Of a stretch of DNA of 64,000 nucleotides, positions 12,717 through 23,626 are shown in pieces. The notes under the pieces were generated by a model, which saw nothing but the letters and a program-made list of their open reading frames with translations, was not told where the DNA came from and ran no database searches. Origin of the DNA: Zoroaster sp. YZ-2022 (Eukaryota; Echinodermata; Asteroidea; Forcipulatida; Zoroasteridae). The stretch lies in assembly GCA_029582265.1 (NCBI GenBank), contig CM055822.1, positions 4,151,057-4,215,056 of the forward strand, given 5' to 3'. The number at the start of each line of letters is the position of its first letter. Position 1 is the stretch's first letter. The translations under genes and the position numbers were made by a program.

Positions 12717-13153
12717 ATACGGATGAGATCGTGGGGTGCGGCGCCTTTCGTCAGTGTGTCAAGAAGACTTTCAAACACCCTGTGCAGGGTTTTCAGGATA
12801 AGTGTTGGGTCGTGTACGTCCAGCTTGTCATTAAATTTCACCGTGTAAGTCGTCCCCTTTGTGTTAAATTTGTTCACTTGCACTTCTTTTACTTTGTCGA
12901 CATGGTATAGTTCGGTTACATTCATGATCCCTCGACGTTTTGGTGCATTTTCATCCACTGAAATATCACTATGACCGATCTGCGTCACATCAGCATGCTG
13001 ACTTCGACGGTGTCTGAGGAAATTATCCACGCGAGCAAATACTCTTCCACATACATCACACTGGTGCTGGGCTACATCGTTGTGTCGAGCCAGATGACGG
13101 TTGTAATTACCTCGTTTGAAGAACGTTTTGTTGCACACGTTACAGGAAAACAT
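12710..13153 (-). CDS. C2H2 zinc-finger N-terminal part of PolB, copy A
   Basis: 147 codons starting at an ATG. Two C2H2 fingers are clear: CNVCNKTFFKRGNYNRHLARH (about residues 5-25) and CDVCGRVFARVDNFLRHRRSQH-like spacing (about 33-54). The rest is charged with no domain I recognise. The frame ends with a TGA just where the polymerase frame starts. The two are offset by one base, so a single indel probably split one protein. Fingers at this position may direct the polymerase to DNA; that is inference. Copies B and C lack this part. The start is supported by a plausible splice acceptor at about 13,176 and a TATA promoter near 14,090. Confidence 0.7.
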   Translation of the reverse strand: MFSCNVCNKTFFKRGNYNRHLARHNDVAQHQCDVCGRVFARVDNFLRHRRSQHADVTQIGHSDISVDENAPKRRGIMNVTELYHVDKVKEVQVNKFNTKGTTYTVKFNDKLDVHDPTLILKTLHRVFESLLDTLTKGAAPHDLIRMW

Positions 13154-14178
13154 CTTTCGATATAGTAGATTAGATCTGGAGTCATGGAAACAATAAGAGA
13201 TACTTATTAAATTACATGTTAACGATTTAAAGGTAAATATAAATTGTATTATATTTACAAATAAATCATGATATGCTTCCTGTTACAATCCTCTGTATTT
13301 TACCTAAACAAAAAAAATTATTTAATCTTAAGAAAAGTGCAACATGTCCTAAATAGCATTGCAATTGGAAGATATAACATTAAAATTTAGAAAGTGTACG
13401 TTCATTTAAACTCTTTATTTAGTTCTAAAAATATATATCATATAACTTAATTAGTGGTTTTGAATGAACAACCTATTTGTGGAGGTTTCATCACAATAGT
13501 CACGTCGTTGAGAACACGATTAAAAACAGGGTTTAACTTTTGTTAAATGGGCAACCTTTTATAAATTATATAGTTCTTCTTTTCTCTAAAGATGTAAGCA
13601 TTTCATACATCATAACTTTACACAAAGTAAATAGGCCTAGATAATAATTCGTCAAATAAATATTCTGGTAATTGTTATACCTTTCCTTAAACGCATTGCG
13701 TTTTACTCCAATGTTTTGTAACACTGAAACTTGAACAGTACGTCAAATACAACTGGGCAAACTAATATACATAAATTAATATAAATCAGTTCTTACTCAT
13801 AGCGTGACAATTTTATGATAATCACTTAAACATAACATACATAATCTTAGCATTCAAATGTACATTTAACAGCACTGAGTGATGTAATTTTTGTTGAATT
13901 TGAATTTTTCTAATGTTAAATGTGTTATCATTAAAAACAAACTTCGTTTTCTACATATTGAATAACATACCTTTTGCTTTATAAACAGAAAATGCCGTAT
14001 GCTTGCTATAGGTCAGTTCCTGTTCTCTCGAAATGTCACACGAAGCGATCAGAATGTTGAATGAGCTGCCATGGCAGGAATGATACTTTTATATCTTTAC
14101 CTAAAAACGTTCTTGGCTGTGATTGGTTGGATTTATTATGACGAAAAAGGGGTTGTTGGTCTGTGATTGGCTAATCTC
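13154..14178 (-). other. 5' leader and intron of polymerase gene A (predicted)
   Basis: No protein frame. On the minus strand a TATA box is followed by a likely untranslated exon ending at a donor GCAAAAG|GTATGT (about 13,970). A T-rich tract and acceptor CTCCAG (about 13,176) lie 22 bases before the zinc-finger ATG. This predicts an intron of about 795 bases. The prediction is from consensus sites only. Confidence 0.4.
14086..14127 (-). promoter_or_regulatory. TATA/CCAAT promoter of polymerase gene A
   Basis: TATAAAAG (complement 14,086-14,093) with CCAATCAC motifs upstream (complement near 14,120 and 14,164). It points toward the polymerase gene and lies just inside the right terminal repeat. 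It is the only such arrangement upstream of the gene. Confidence 0.5.
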
Positions 14179-14379
14179 TTGTACCGGCATATTCATTAGT
14201 GGACCCTTTCATTATGTTTATCCTTTCGCGGGCAACATGTTTGGACACGTCAAACGGTTAATTGTTAGGTAAAACTTGTAGCTTTGCATGGTGAGGATGA
14301 TAAGTAAGACTAATTGCGGTGACACCATGTGGAATCTCAATTGAGTAGTAATTAGTTCTGAAAAGAACTGGGGGTACAA

Positions 14380-14416
14380 CTCGACGTTTCGATCAGTATG
14401 CTCTGATCGTCCTCAG
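14380..14416 (-). ncRNA. Hammerhead-like motif, Penelope copy 2
   Basis: Identical core and hairpin to 3,201-3,237, on the minus strand. Confidence 0.5.
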
Positions 14417-14626
14417 GAGAATGCCGGACTCTGGAAAATGCTGCTGCTTAAGTAGGCTGCTGATAGATCATCCCATGAATGGATGCTGGAGGATTAGTTC
14501 GTTGAGGCGCGCAGGCGGGAAACTGTGAGACTATGAGACTAGGATCCTAGGGGTTGGGGGAGAGGAGTGTGTGCTCACTGAACTGAATCAGTTGTTAACA
14601 AGCACAGGGGAAGGAGGGTGGTTGAC

Positions 14627-15292
14627 TTAGGATATAGGGGATCCCTCAGTCTGGGGTGGGTTATGGACTTTGGATATAGAAGATCCTTCAGTCTGTAGTA
14701 TAGGTCGCCAAATGTCGCTGATGAAGAAACCGATGTCATGGGGCACAGTGTCGTGTTTGACGATCTCGATGGCCTCTCTGATGCGTCTGGGGTGCCATGC
14801 GTCGATGGGTGTGATGAGTTGGGCTGCCTGCCAGTCGATTTGGTGGTCCTTGATGTGCGAGTGCTTGACGATGGCGGACTTCTCGAAATCTCCTCTGCGG
14901 CCGTGTGCTCGGTGTTCCTTCAATCTGATGGGGAGGTTGCGTTTGTTTTCGCCGATGTACACCTTACCGCACTCACAGGGGATCCGGTAGACTCCCGCTC
15001 TGTTGTTTGGGTCCGGTTTGTCCTTGTGGGTATGTAGAAGTCCTTGGAGTTTGCTGGGGGCTGAGTGGAACACATCGATGCCTGCTTGTCGGAGGATGCG
15101 TTGTAGTTTGTGAGACGTCGAACCTAGATAGGGGAGACAAGCAGAGAGGGTTAGATCACTTACCTTGCTTTTGGAGTTTGGAACCGGCTTCGCTGTGCTG
15201 ATCTTGTTGTGATTGTAACCGTTGCGTTTGAGGGTAGTTCGGATGTGCTGTAGTTCCTTGGGAAGGCTGTCCTTGTCACAAATGTTGTAGGC
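14627..15292 (-). CDS. Penelope-like GIY-YIG endonuclease fragment, copy 2
   Basis: Open for the same 221 codons as copy 1, with no indel. The nuclease core reads GVYRIPCECGKVYIGENKRN, a Thr-to-Asn change just after YIGE. The 5' end is the truncation point, so there is no start codon and no reverse transcriptase. The retained open frame suggests the duplication is young. Confidence 0.78.
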   Translation of the reverse strand, partial: AYNICDKDSLPKELQHIRTTLKRNGYNHNKISTAKPVPNSKSKVSDLTLSACLPYLGSTSHKLQRILRQAGIDVFHSAPSKLQGLLHTHKDKPDPNNRAGVYRIPCECGKVYIGENKRNLPIRLKEHRAHGRRGDFEKSAIVKHSHIKDHQIDWQAAQLITPIDAWHPRRIREAIEIVKHDTVPHDIGFFISDIWRPILQTEGSSISKVHNPPQTEGSPIS

Positions 15293-18156
15293 GCGTTAAT
15301 TGTTACGTATTTCAGACAGCCCGCATATTGTTGATACGTGACGTCACGATTTATTGACGGGGCAACAATGTTTGTACACGATGAATAGTGGGAATCCCAT
15401 TATATATAGTACCTCATTGCATCATAACACAGGTCATTGTTATGTGCATTGACCCGCTACTCGAACGGTGGGTCCAAACTCTGTGATTGCCTCATGATTA
15501 ACACGGCATTCTCTATGTAGAAACATTATAGGGTGTTTGGGCGTGACTACGTATACGCAAAATAACTAAGTGTCAATGGGAGAAGTATGGTTTGAAAAGA
15601 TGAAATACTGCAGCTTTAAGGGTAACGATTTGTCATTGCTAAGAAAATGAGACGTCTGAACGGTAATGTTATGGTAAATTCACAAATTTGTTGGAGTTAC
15701 TAGCCTCCCACTCCTCTTAATTGAATTCCCGCTGTTAGTGGTTGTTAATGATCACATTTTTCACGCGTTATACCCTGCCCTGAACATTTCTTGCGCCTAC
15801 CTCGTCCCCTCAACGTTTCTCACGCATATCCCTCCCCTTTATCGACTGTTTTGACCGTGAGACATTGTAGGCCCACTCCCCTTTAGTTTATGTATGCTAC
15901 GCATCCCACTCCCATTTAATTTGTGTATGCTACACATATGATAGCCTTTTAATGATTGCACAAATTTTGTCGGTTCATTTGTGTTTTGTTTGGTCTGAAA
16001 ATTTGACAACAAGTTTGTTTGTCCTCATACAATTACCGTATTCTCCTTACAACAAAATGCCATTGTTACAAAAGCACACCATTTCATTTTCATAATATAG
16101 GCCTAATTAAATTCAATAATAATTACACATGAACTCGGGCTAAACAATTGTCCATTCACCCCGGACACTGTTTTTAATGTTCAAGCATTCAGTGCCCACA
16201 AATGGATGCGGTCTTGATTCTTAACCTCATTGAGTTTTGCCATCAAGTTGTGATAATTATGTTTTTCAATCAATTAATAATTCTGTTTCATCAAGATTTC
16301 GACTCCATCCTTTGTTCATCCTACTCACTAATCCCTCATTAACAATTATATCTCATCAACGGATTTCGACTCCATATCCTTTGGTGAAAATGTATTCATG
16401 CGTGTGTGTGTTCATCGTCGTAACCATCAGACTCTTTATCCGCTTGAATAAATAGCACGTAGTAATTAGTCACTTGAATTTATGTGAGAAAACGGTAAAT
16501 ACTTACCTACAACAAAAACGTGGTTCACTCCATGATACAAAGTTCAGAAGTAGAAACAATGTTTAAAGACTCTACTGTATTTACTATTACATAAACATAT
16601 AGCATTATTTATATAGTTATGACTGGTGGCAAATATTGTACAATCAGAAGACTCCCAATTCCTTTATGAATATACAAAGTTGTATATCGATCGTATCCGG
16701 ATTAATTACCTCCTGCAGAGACGATACTGTCTAAGCGATTTACACTCCTCGAAATCCATTACTTTCACCCATCCAACCTCCTTTTGTGCATATTTCTTGT
16801 AAAGTCATTCACATAATCACACCGTACAGTATTCCGGCCTTACCATGAATATTATTCATTCCTTAAACACTTTTACAACTACAAAATAATCATCGCATAG
16901 TACACACCACAATCCATTATTGATCGTCACATCTCAAAAGGGCGAGTCATCGAACCCAGGATCCCATATTATTGCACATAGACGTAATATTGGCCAAATC
17001 CATTAACAAAAGAGACCCATTCACGTACGCTGTTATGTAACCGCACGGTAATTGATAGATGATGACCTCCTCAAATTCCCTCCTCAAAATATTAATTAGT
17101 TAGGCCTAAATCCAACCTTCTGATTGGTCGAGAGGCCCAAAAATCAATAAAACATAACCTGGTCAGACGGGTAGTACTGAATAATTCATTTTTACAAATA
17201 ATAATATTAATACAGATTTTTAACTTAAAATGTACTTTACATGCTGAAATACCTGAAATGATAAATGGACTTCTACAAGAAAACAAAAATAGAGAAGTAA
17301 ATAAAACACATTGGGTATTATAGTAGGCACAGCATTTTATACATAAATTATTAAGTCAAATATCATACCCAAAAATATAATTGTCATAATTCTTCTTGGT
17401 CTGTGCCATGAGAATCTCCTGGTTGGTGACACATGTATATTTCACATGTATTCACATGTATTTTTATACAGTACTACTCATCCCCCTGTATATCGATAAA
17501 CCACTCAGTGCCCAAACACTGTACTACTACTACACTAAATGGCTCAAGAGTTTATCGATCGAAAGGATTAATACGGATGTCTAGTGTCTATATGCCCATC
17601 AACTTGTACAACATACATTTCAATGATCCAATATACACGCATTTTGGAATACAGCCATCAAGTACATGTAGTTTGATTTTAAAACTGTTTTTGGGATAGG
17701 GTTTAAGAGACCTTCATTGGATATATACAGCTTTTCTGCACTGCTGATACATCTACACCAAGGACTTTGCACCAACGACTATCCGTATAACTTGTCTTAA
17801 ACGTGGCCGGGCTGCCGAGACGCTGCTGCAGTGGCTGCCTATGCCTGTATATCAGGTAATGTGCACACAATGGAGACGCCGATGGTGTGGAACTGGTCAG
17901 TGTTTAATATTATAAACAAAACTAAATCCGACGTGCGCCTGTATACAGATAACAATAGCCAAGTCCTTCGTCCATAGACGTGTCCTAACACGAACTGGCC
18001 GTTGCGCAACTTGTACGTATGTAAGTAGACTGTCCCACTCTGTTTTGATACGTAAACGGGGTTTGTAACTGGTGATTTTGGGGAACTAGACTTGGGAAAA
18101 GACCCTCAGTTGCGATGACTGATTGCATTTATAGGAATGATCCATTCACGTTTGTA

Positions 18157-18159
<3 letters not shown>

Positions 18160-18226
<67 letters not shown>
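18160..18226. repeat. (AT)n microsatellite, about 67 bp
   Basis: AT tract at the equivalent place in the right terminal repeat. Confidence 0.97.
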
Positions 18227-18230
<4 letters not shown>

Positions 18231-18564
18231 GGTTATACATAGGACTTTATGTATGTATTTATTATTATTTTATGAAGGATCTTTTTAAACTTACAATAAG
18301 TATATAATTTTATTTTATGAAGGACCTTTTAAACTTACATACCATAATATTATAATAACCCTTATAATAAAAATCATAAATATAAAAAGTATTACGAAAT
18401 ATTACGTCCCTCACACATTTTTAATCACCCCTACAGTAAAAAATGGTTCAGTCCACCGGCTCCTCAAATGATGTTTTTTTAGGCATCACGTGACCTAAAT
18501 CCGGCCTTCTGATTGGTCGAGAGGCCCCAAAAAACAAGCGGAATTACCTGGTCAGACCCTCTGT

Positions 18565-21252
18565 ATGTGGTGGTATGTGGTGACATGTGCTGAACTGGAC
18601 TACCCAATACAACTTCCATTTATCACTAAAGACAAATTAACGGCAGAGCGTTTCTTAGCCAGGGTTGAGCAAGTCCTGCAATCGTATGAACAATTTTCCA
18701 TTGATAGTAGTCTGGAGATCCACATCACACACGTGTCCATGCCGATGGGTGGGAAGATTCCCAAGAAACGTTACGTTAATCTGGAACGATTTCTGAAAGA
18801 GAAAGAGTGTATCATACAGATCAACAACAAAGACGACCTGTGCTGCGCTAGAGCCATAGTCACCGCAAAAGCTAACATTGATAAACATGAAAAATGGGAG
18901 GCCATACGTCATGGATGCAGTCTACAGAAAACACTGGCTGAAGATCTTCACCGGCAAGCGGGAGTGTCTAAAGGGCAGTGTGGTGTTGAAGAAATAAAAA
19001 TGTTCCAGAATATACTTTCCGGTTATCAAATACTGGTTGTTTCAAAAGAACATTTCAAAGCTATTATCTATAGAGGTCCACCCTCTGACCAACGGATTTC
19101 CCTTTACTTTCATCATGGGCACTATGACGTCATAACCAGTATGCCCGCCTTCCTCAATCGGAGTTATTTTTGCGTATCGTGTCTGAAAGGATACAATACG
19201 AAGACGAATCATCGCTGCGAAAATAGCTGTAAGTTATGTTTCCAGGCGAATTGCATCGAGGAAGAGTGGATACACTGCAACGACTGTAATAGATCTTTCA
19301 AAAGCGCCTCGTGTTTCAAAAACCATCTGAAAGAAAACAGTCCTGGCAAGTCAGTATGCAAGACGCATTACAGGTGTCAGGCTTGCAGTCAGTTTGTAAG
19401 TCGAAGACGTCACCGAGGAAAAGAACACGTCTGCGGTGAAAAATACTGCACCACGTGTAAAGATTACGTACCCCAGGACCACTTATGTTATATGCAACCT
19501 GCTACTCGTGTAACGCTAGGCAGCTCAACAAATGACGACACTGTAATGGAAGACACGTCCGGAGAATATGATAAAAGACATAAAGATGACGTATTACCCC
19601 CTTATATCTTCTTCGATTTTGAGTGTATGCAAGAAACAGGCACACATGAGCCAAATCTCTGTATCGCCCACAAAGTGTGCAGTCAATGTCTTGATCAGAA
19701 AGATGTAAAATCGTGCAAAAGATGCGGTGATCGCCAAAGCATATTCTATGGTCCAAACACTACTACTACTAGAGAGTTCTGCGAATGGTTGTTTAATGAG
19801 AGAAATGTAGGCGCCATAGTTATTTGTCATAATTTCAAAGGATGTGACTCTTACTTCATTCTTCGTTACCTTTACGATAACGCCATCTTACCACAGGTCA
19901 TCTTAAATGGCGCTAAAGTGATGAGCATCGAAGTTGGCGCCAATTACATGAAGTTCATCAATTCCATGAATTTTCTACCCATGGCGCTTTCTAAACTACC
20001 ATATGCTTTTGGACTCACAGAATTGGCTAAGGGATATTTTCCACATTTCTTTAATACGAGTGCCAATCAAGACAAGGTATTATCCCATTTGCCCGAAATG
20101 AAGTACTACAACCCCGACAGCATGAAACCGACAGACAGGCAGAAATTCGTAGACTGGTATTATAAGCATCAGCGTGACTCTTTTGACTTCAAGCAGGAAA
20201 TCATCAAATACTGTCAGTCAGATGTCGATATACTCCGTCGATGTTGTCTGCACTTCAGATCCCTATTCATGAGCATGAGTGCAGATGACACCACCCCAGG
20301 TATTGATCCGTTTCAGCACTGCATCACCATCGCCTCAGCATGTAATTTGGTGTACAGAACCAAATTCCTTGAACCGTGCACCATCGGAGTCATACCACCC
20401 CAGGGATACCGGCCAAACGATAGACAATCCATCAAGGCACTTCAATGGCTAAAATGGGTATCCCACCAAACTGGTCGATACATCCAGCACGCTGCTAATA
20501 ATGGCGAAATGCACATCGGTAAATACAAAGCCGATGGCTTTTACATCGAAGATGGGGTGGGAACTGTCTTGGAGTTCCATGGCTGTATCCATCACGGACA
20601 CACTTGTATGGCTCGTAATACAAAGCATCCTCTCAGCCAACTTACGATGGAAGAACTGTACCAAAAGACCGTAGAGAAACGGCAATTCATCGTCAACAGA
20701 GGATTCCGTTATATCGAAAAATGGGAGTGTGACTTTAATGTTGAACTAAAGCGGGATGCTGAGATGAATGCCTTTGTATCGGCTTTAGAGATGCCCACCC
20801 CACTTGATCCACGTGACGCATTCTGCGGTGGACGCACCAATGCTACTAGACTCTTCTACGAAGCCGGACCAGGAGAAAAGATAAAATACGTGGATTTCAC
20901 CAGCTTGTATCCATACGTCAACAAATATGGCAAATATCCGGTAGGGCATCCCACGATCATCACGGAACATTTCCGTGATATTAACGAGTACGAGGGTCTG
21001 GTGAAGTGTAAAGTACTTCCTCCGAAAAAGCTGTATCATCCTGTCATCCCCTATAAGGCATCCAGTCGTCTGATGTTTCCTCTATGTTCAAAGTGTAGCG
21101 AATCGCAGCAACAGTCTCCCTGCCAACATACTGACAAAGAACGTGCTCTGACGGGGACGTGGGTCACCATGGAATTGCAGAAAGCACTCCAGATAGGCTA
21201 CAGGGTGTTGAAGATTTACGAAGTCTGGCATTTTGATGATGTCTGTGTATGA
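18565..21252 (+). CDS. PolB exonuclease, Vsr-like block and motif A, copy B
   Basis: 895 codons, opening with MWWYVVTCAEL. The leading residues are encoded by a short tandem TATGTGGTG duplication at the junction, so the ATG is fortuitous. Visible motifs are a Cys-rich zinc-binding region (about residues 205-320), Exo I D351/E353, Exo II N423/D428, Exo III Y549/D553, a Vsr-like block with D657 and E670 in LEFHGC, and polymerase motif A with D777 in DFTSLYP. The frame ends at VWHFDDVCV because of a 2-base loss relative to copy A. It has proofreading sites but lacks polymerase motifs B and C in this frame. Confidence 0.85.
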   Translation: MWWYVVTCAELDYPIQLPFITKDKLTAERFLARVEQVLQSYEQFSIDSSLEIHITHVSMPMGGKIPKKRYVNLERFLKEKECIIQINNKDDLCCARAIVTAKANIDKHEKWEAIRHGCSLQKTLAEDLHRQAGVSKGQCGVEEIKMFQNILSGYQILVVSKEHFKAIIYRGPPSDQRISLYFHHGHYDVITSMPAFLNRSYFCVSCLKGYNTKTNHRCENSCKLCFQANCIEEEWIHCNDCNRSFKSASCFKNHLKENSPGKSVCKTHYRCQACSQFVSRRRHRGKEHVCGEKYCTTCKDYVPQDHLCYMQPATRVTLGSSTNDDTVMEDTSGEYDKRHKDDVLPPYIFFDFECMQETGTHEPNLCIAHKVCSQCLDQKDVKSCKRCGDRQSIFYGPNTTTTREFCEWLFNERNVGAIVICHNFKGCDSYFILRYLYDNAILPQVILNGAKVMSIEVGANYMKFINSMNFLPMALSKLPYAFGLTELAKGYFPHFFNTSANQDKVLSHLPEMKYYNPDSMKPTDRQKFVDWYYKHQRDSFDFKQEIIKYCQSDVDILRRCCLHFRSLFMSMSADDTTPGIDPFQHCITIASACNLVYRTKFLEPCTIGVIPPQGYRPNDRQSIKALQWLKWVSHQTGRYIQHAANNGEMHIGKYKADGFYIEDGVGTVLEFHGCIHHGHTCMARNTKHPLSQLTMEELYQKTVEKRQFIVNRGFRYIEKWECDFNVELKRDAEMNAFVSALEMPTPLDPRDAFCGGRTNATRLFYEAGPGEKIKYVDFTSLYPYVNKYGKYPVGHPTIITEHFRDINEYEGLVKCKVLPPKKLYHPVIPYKASSRLMFPLCSKCSESQQQSPCQHTDKERALTGTWVTMELQKALQIGYRVLKIYEVWHFDDVCV

Positions 21253-22168
21253 TCCCTATACAAAAGAGCGAGGCTTATTCGCTTCCTACGTGAATGCTTT
21301 CCTCAAGCGGAAGCAGGAGGCCAGTGATTGGCCTCAATGGTGCCAGACGACACAGCAAAAGCATCAATATATTAAACAGTATTTTGACAGGGAAGGAATT
21401 CATCTAGAGTGGGACCACATCCAGAAAAATCCAGGTTTGAGGGCACTTGCAAAGCTGATGCTCAACAGCTTTTGGGGCAAGTTTGGACAGAGAACCAACA
21501 TGACCAAAACAACGCACGTCACAGACCCGGCAGAATTCCTGGACCTCATGACCAGCGATGGCATAGACGTGAACAGTGTCAGTTTTATAAACGAGGAGAT
21601 TGTTGAAGTCCAATGGCAAAATACAGAAGACTTCGTTGAACCATCCGGACGCACCAACGTTGTCATCGCTGCCTATACTACGGCACACGCACGACTTAAG
21701 CTTTACGAACTGCTAGAGGGTCTCGGCCGTCGGGTATTGTATTACGACACGGATAGTGTAATATACGTTAGTCGGGATGGAGACTGGGAACCAGAAATTG
21801 GGGATTTCTTAGGCGAGTTGACCAATGAAATTGATTCAAATAATCACATCATTGCATTTGTTTCTGGTGGACCGAAAAACTATGCTTACAAGTTGGCCAA
21901 GCCTGATAGGGATGGATACTTGACACATTGTAAAGTTAGAGGCATTACCTTGAATTATCGCAATCAATCTATTGTTAATTTTGACACGATGTTCCACATG
22001 GTCCGCAAAGATGGTCCAAATAAAGTTCAAGTGATAGATCCCTATAAAATATGCAGAAACAAGAAAATAATGAGTATAGAGACCAAAGAAGTAAAGAAAA
22101 ACTATCGGGTGATTTACACGAAAAGGGTACAAATTGAAAATGTTGACACCGTTCCATACGGGTATTGA
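21233..22168 (+). CDS. PolB polymerase motifs B and C, copy B
   Basis: 311 codons overlapping the end of the upstream frame. It carries motif B KLMLNSFWGKFGQR (about 21,450-21,490) and motif C YYDTDSVIY with DTDS at 21,746-21,757, then GGPKNYAYKL and the same C-terminus as copy A. It is not translatable as one protein with the upstream part without frame correction. The ATG at 21,233 is not a natural start. Confidence 0.82.
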   Translation: MMMSVYDPYTKERGLFASYVNAFLKRKQEASDWPQWCQTTQQKHQYIKQYFDREGIHLEWDHIQKNPGLRALAKLMLNSFWGKFGQRTNMTKTTHVTDPAEFLDLMTSDGIDVNSVSFINEEIVEVQWQNTEDFVEPSGRTNVVIAAYTTAHARLKLYELLEGLGRRVLYYDTDSVIYVSRDGDWEPEIGDFLGELTNEIDSNNHIIAFVSGGPKNYAYKLAKPDRDGYLTHCKVRGITLNYRNQSIVNFDTMFHMVRKDGPNKVQVIDPYKICRNKKIMSIETKEVKKNYRVIYTKRVQIENVDTVPYGY

Positions 22169-22656
22169 GTCACCCGTGCTCCATACACTATCCATGTCGG
22201 GATAATACTCGTAGGATAATGATCATTTGTATTGAACAGTTACTTTGTATTTACATAATACTTACATCATTTTCTGAATGATTGCGTTCCATTAAATATT
22301 TTGACGAGAGTTGCGATTTTTGCCACTGTTATTATTGAGTGTACAACATGATATAAAAAAAAAATAATGATTAACCATTGCTTGAGATTGCATTAATTGC
22401 ATTTTGAGTTCTAAAATATACTTAGAAATAATACTTTACCTAATTATGCAAGATTTACTCATCAAAGGTAGGCAGGTCACTTTTTGCAGCAATAAACAAA
22501 ATTAAATAAAAATGTGACTTCAGTAATTCGGTAAAGGAAAATTATTTTCTCTTACATTTTTGAGGTTTATTAATTTGTTTAAAAAAAAAAATATTTAAAT
22601 TTTTTTAAATATTATTTTAACTTTGTTATTTATTTTAATTTGTATTTTTATTTCAT

Positions 22657-22752
22657 ACTGGTCGAAACGTCGAGTTGTACCCCCAGTTCTTTTTAGAACT
22701 AATTACTACTCAATTGAGATTCCACATGGTGTCAGCGCAATTAGTCTTACTT
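22657..22752 (+). repeat. Penelope 3'-end remnant, copy B
   Basis: Counterpart of 8,553-8,650, beginning CTGGTCGAAACGTCGAG, with no upstream hairpin half. Confidence 0.75.
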
Positions 22753-23303
22753 ATTATTTTTTTATTAAATTTTTTTTTTTTTTTTTGTAAATGTATTAAA
22801 AGTTTTGTTCTTGTATTAATTTTCTTCCTTGCTTTTAAGTCTCCTTAGTTTAAAAACTTCTTTTAATTGTAATTTAATGAAAGCACTCAAAACATACATT
22901 TCAAAAGTTGATTGATACTCTCATCAACTTCACACCAAATAAGTTTCAACTATGATCAAAAGAGTAACCTCTCTATAAGTTATATTAATGACATAAATAA
23001 TATAAATGAATGGATAATTGTATTGTATTAAATATAATTGCTGAATAAATAGCTTTAAGCTGCGGTTTAACTTGATAAAGAATCGTTTTTGCGTGTTTTT
23101 TATATTGTGTTTATGATCAGGACAAATATATAAATAGATGTGTTTCTGGTTCTCATAAGGCACACTTCACTCCAAACGTTTGACAAACCAGTCTGAAAAC
23201 TAATGCTCAGTAATGTAATTACATGTACCCGCATACCCGTATTAATTAGTAATGTGAAAAGAAAGACCATGTTTTAAAAGGCCCTGAGTATAGCATTCTA
23301 TAT

Positions 23304-23626
23304 GGAGTGACGTGGCCGAGCGGTCTAGTGACTCAAGTTCTGGTGTTGTCAGAATGTGGGTTCGAATCCCGGCCTGGCCGGTCGCGGCGCTTGTGTCCTT
23401 GAGCAAGACACTTAACCATAATTGCTTCGTCCTTCGGATGGTACGTAAAGATGTAGGTCCCTTGTGTTGTGTAACGCACGTAAAAGAACCCAGGACACTT
23501 ATCGTGAAAGAGAAGGGGCTAATTGCCCCGGTGTTTCTGGATTCGCGCCTTGAGCACCCAGCAGGGTTGATATGTGCGCGCTACAAATCTTCTGTATTAT
23601 TATTATTATTATTATTATTATATTCT
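23304..23626 (+). mobile_element. tRNA-derived SINE, copy B
   Basis: Same SINE as copy A, with A box TGGCCGAGCGG, B box GGTTCGAATCC and an (ATT)n tail. A few bases are missing between the A box and the anticodon-like loop. Confidence 0.85.

Larger units (their letters stand above)
9134..13153 (-). pseudogene. Zinc-finger/family B DNA polymerase gene, copy A, frameshifted
   Basis: Overall extent of the polymerase gene of element A, about 1,340 codons in three overlapping frames. N-terminal C2H2 fingers come first, then a cysteine-rich region, a 3'-5' exonuclease, a Vsr-like nuclease block and the polymerase palm. Frame changes lie near 12,713 (between the finger part and the body) and near 10,525 (one extra base compared with copy B). 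A 12-bp in-frame loss also removes four residues that copies B and C keep in the cysteine-rich region. Motifs of the PolB family are otherwise intact, so inactivation is recent. Confidence 0.8.
14268..15294 (-). mobile_element. 5'-truncated Penelope-like element, copy 2
   Basis: Same insertion as at 2,327-3,349, inverted, with the same 11-bp target duplication (GTTAATTGTTA on this strand) and the same truncation point. Confidence 0.85.
14179..18560 (-). repeat. Right long terminal inverted repeat of element A
   Basis: Inverse of 4,035-7,446 with the Penelope element inserted at 14,268-15,294 between TSD copies 14,257-14,267 and 15,295-15,305. It ends at CCTGGTCAGACCCT (18,560), which directly abuts polymerase copy B. 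No host gene is seen in it. Confidence 0.8.
18565..22168 (+). pseudogene. Family B DNA polymerase, copy B, N-terminally truncated
   Basis: Extent of the second polymerase gene, nearly identical to copy A. It starts directly after an element terminus (18,560), lacks the zinc-finger part and has a 2-base loss near 21,235 that splits it into two frames. It shares with copy C residue changes that are absent from A and the same upstream junction, so B and C descend from one rearranged ancestor. Confidence 0.82.

Noticed and set aside
7447..14178. Hidden Polinton integrase, ATPase, protease or capsid gene
   Set aside because: Looked for long frames and characteristic motifs on both strands; only the polymerase frames are long enough and recognisable.
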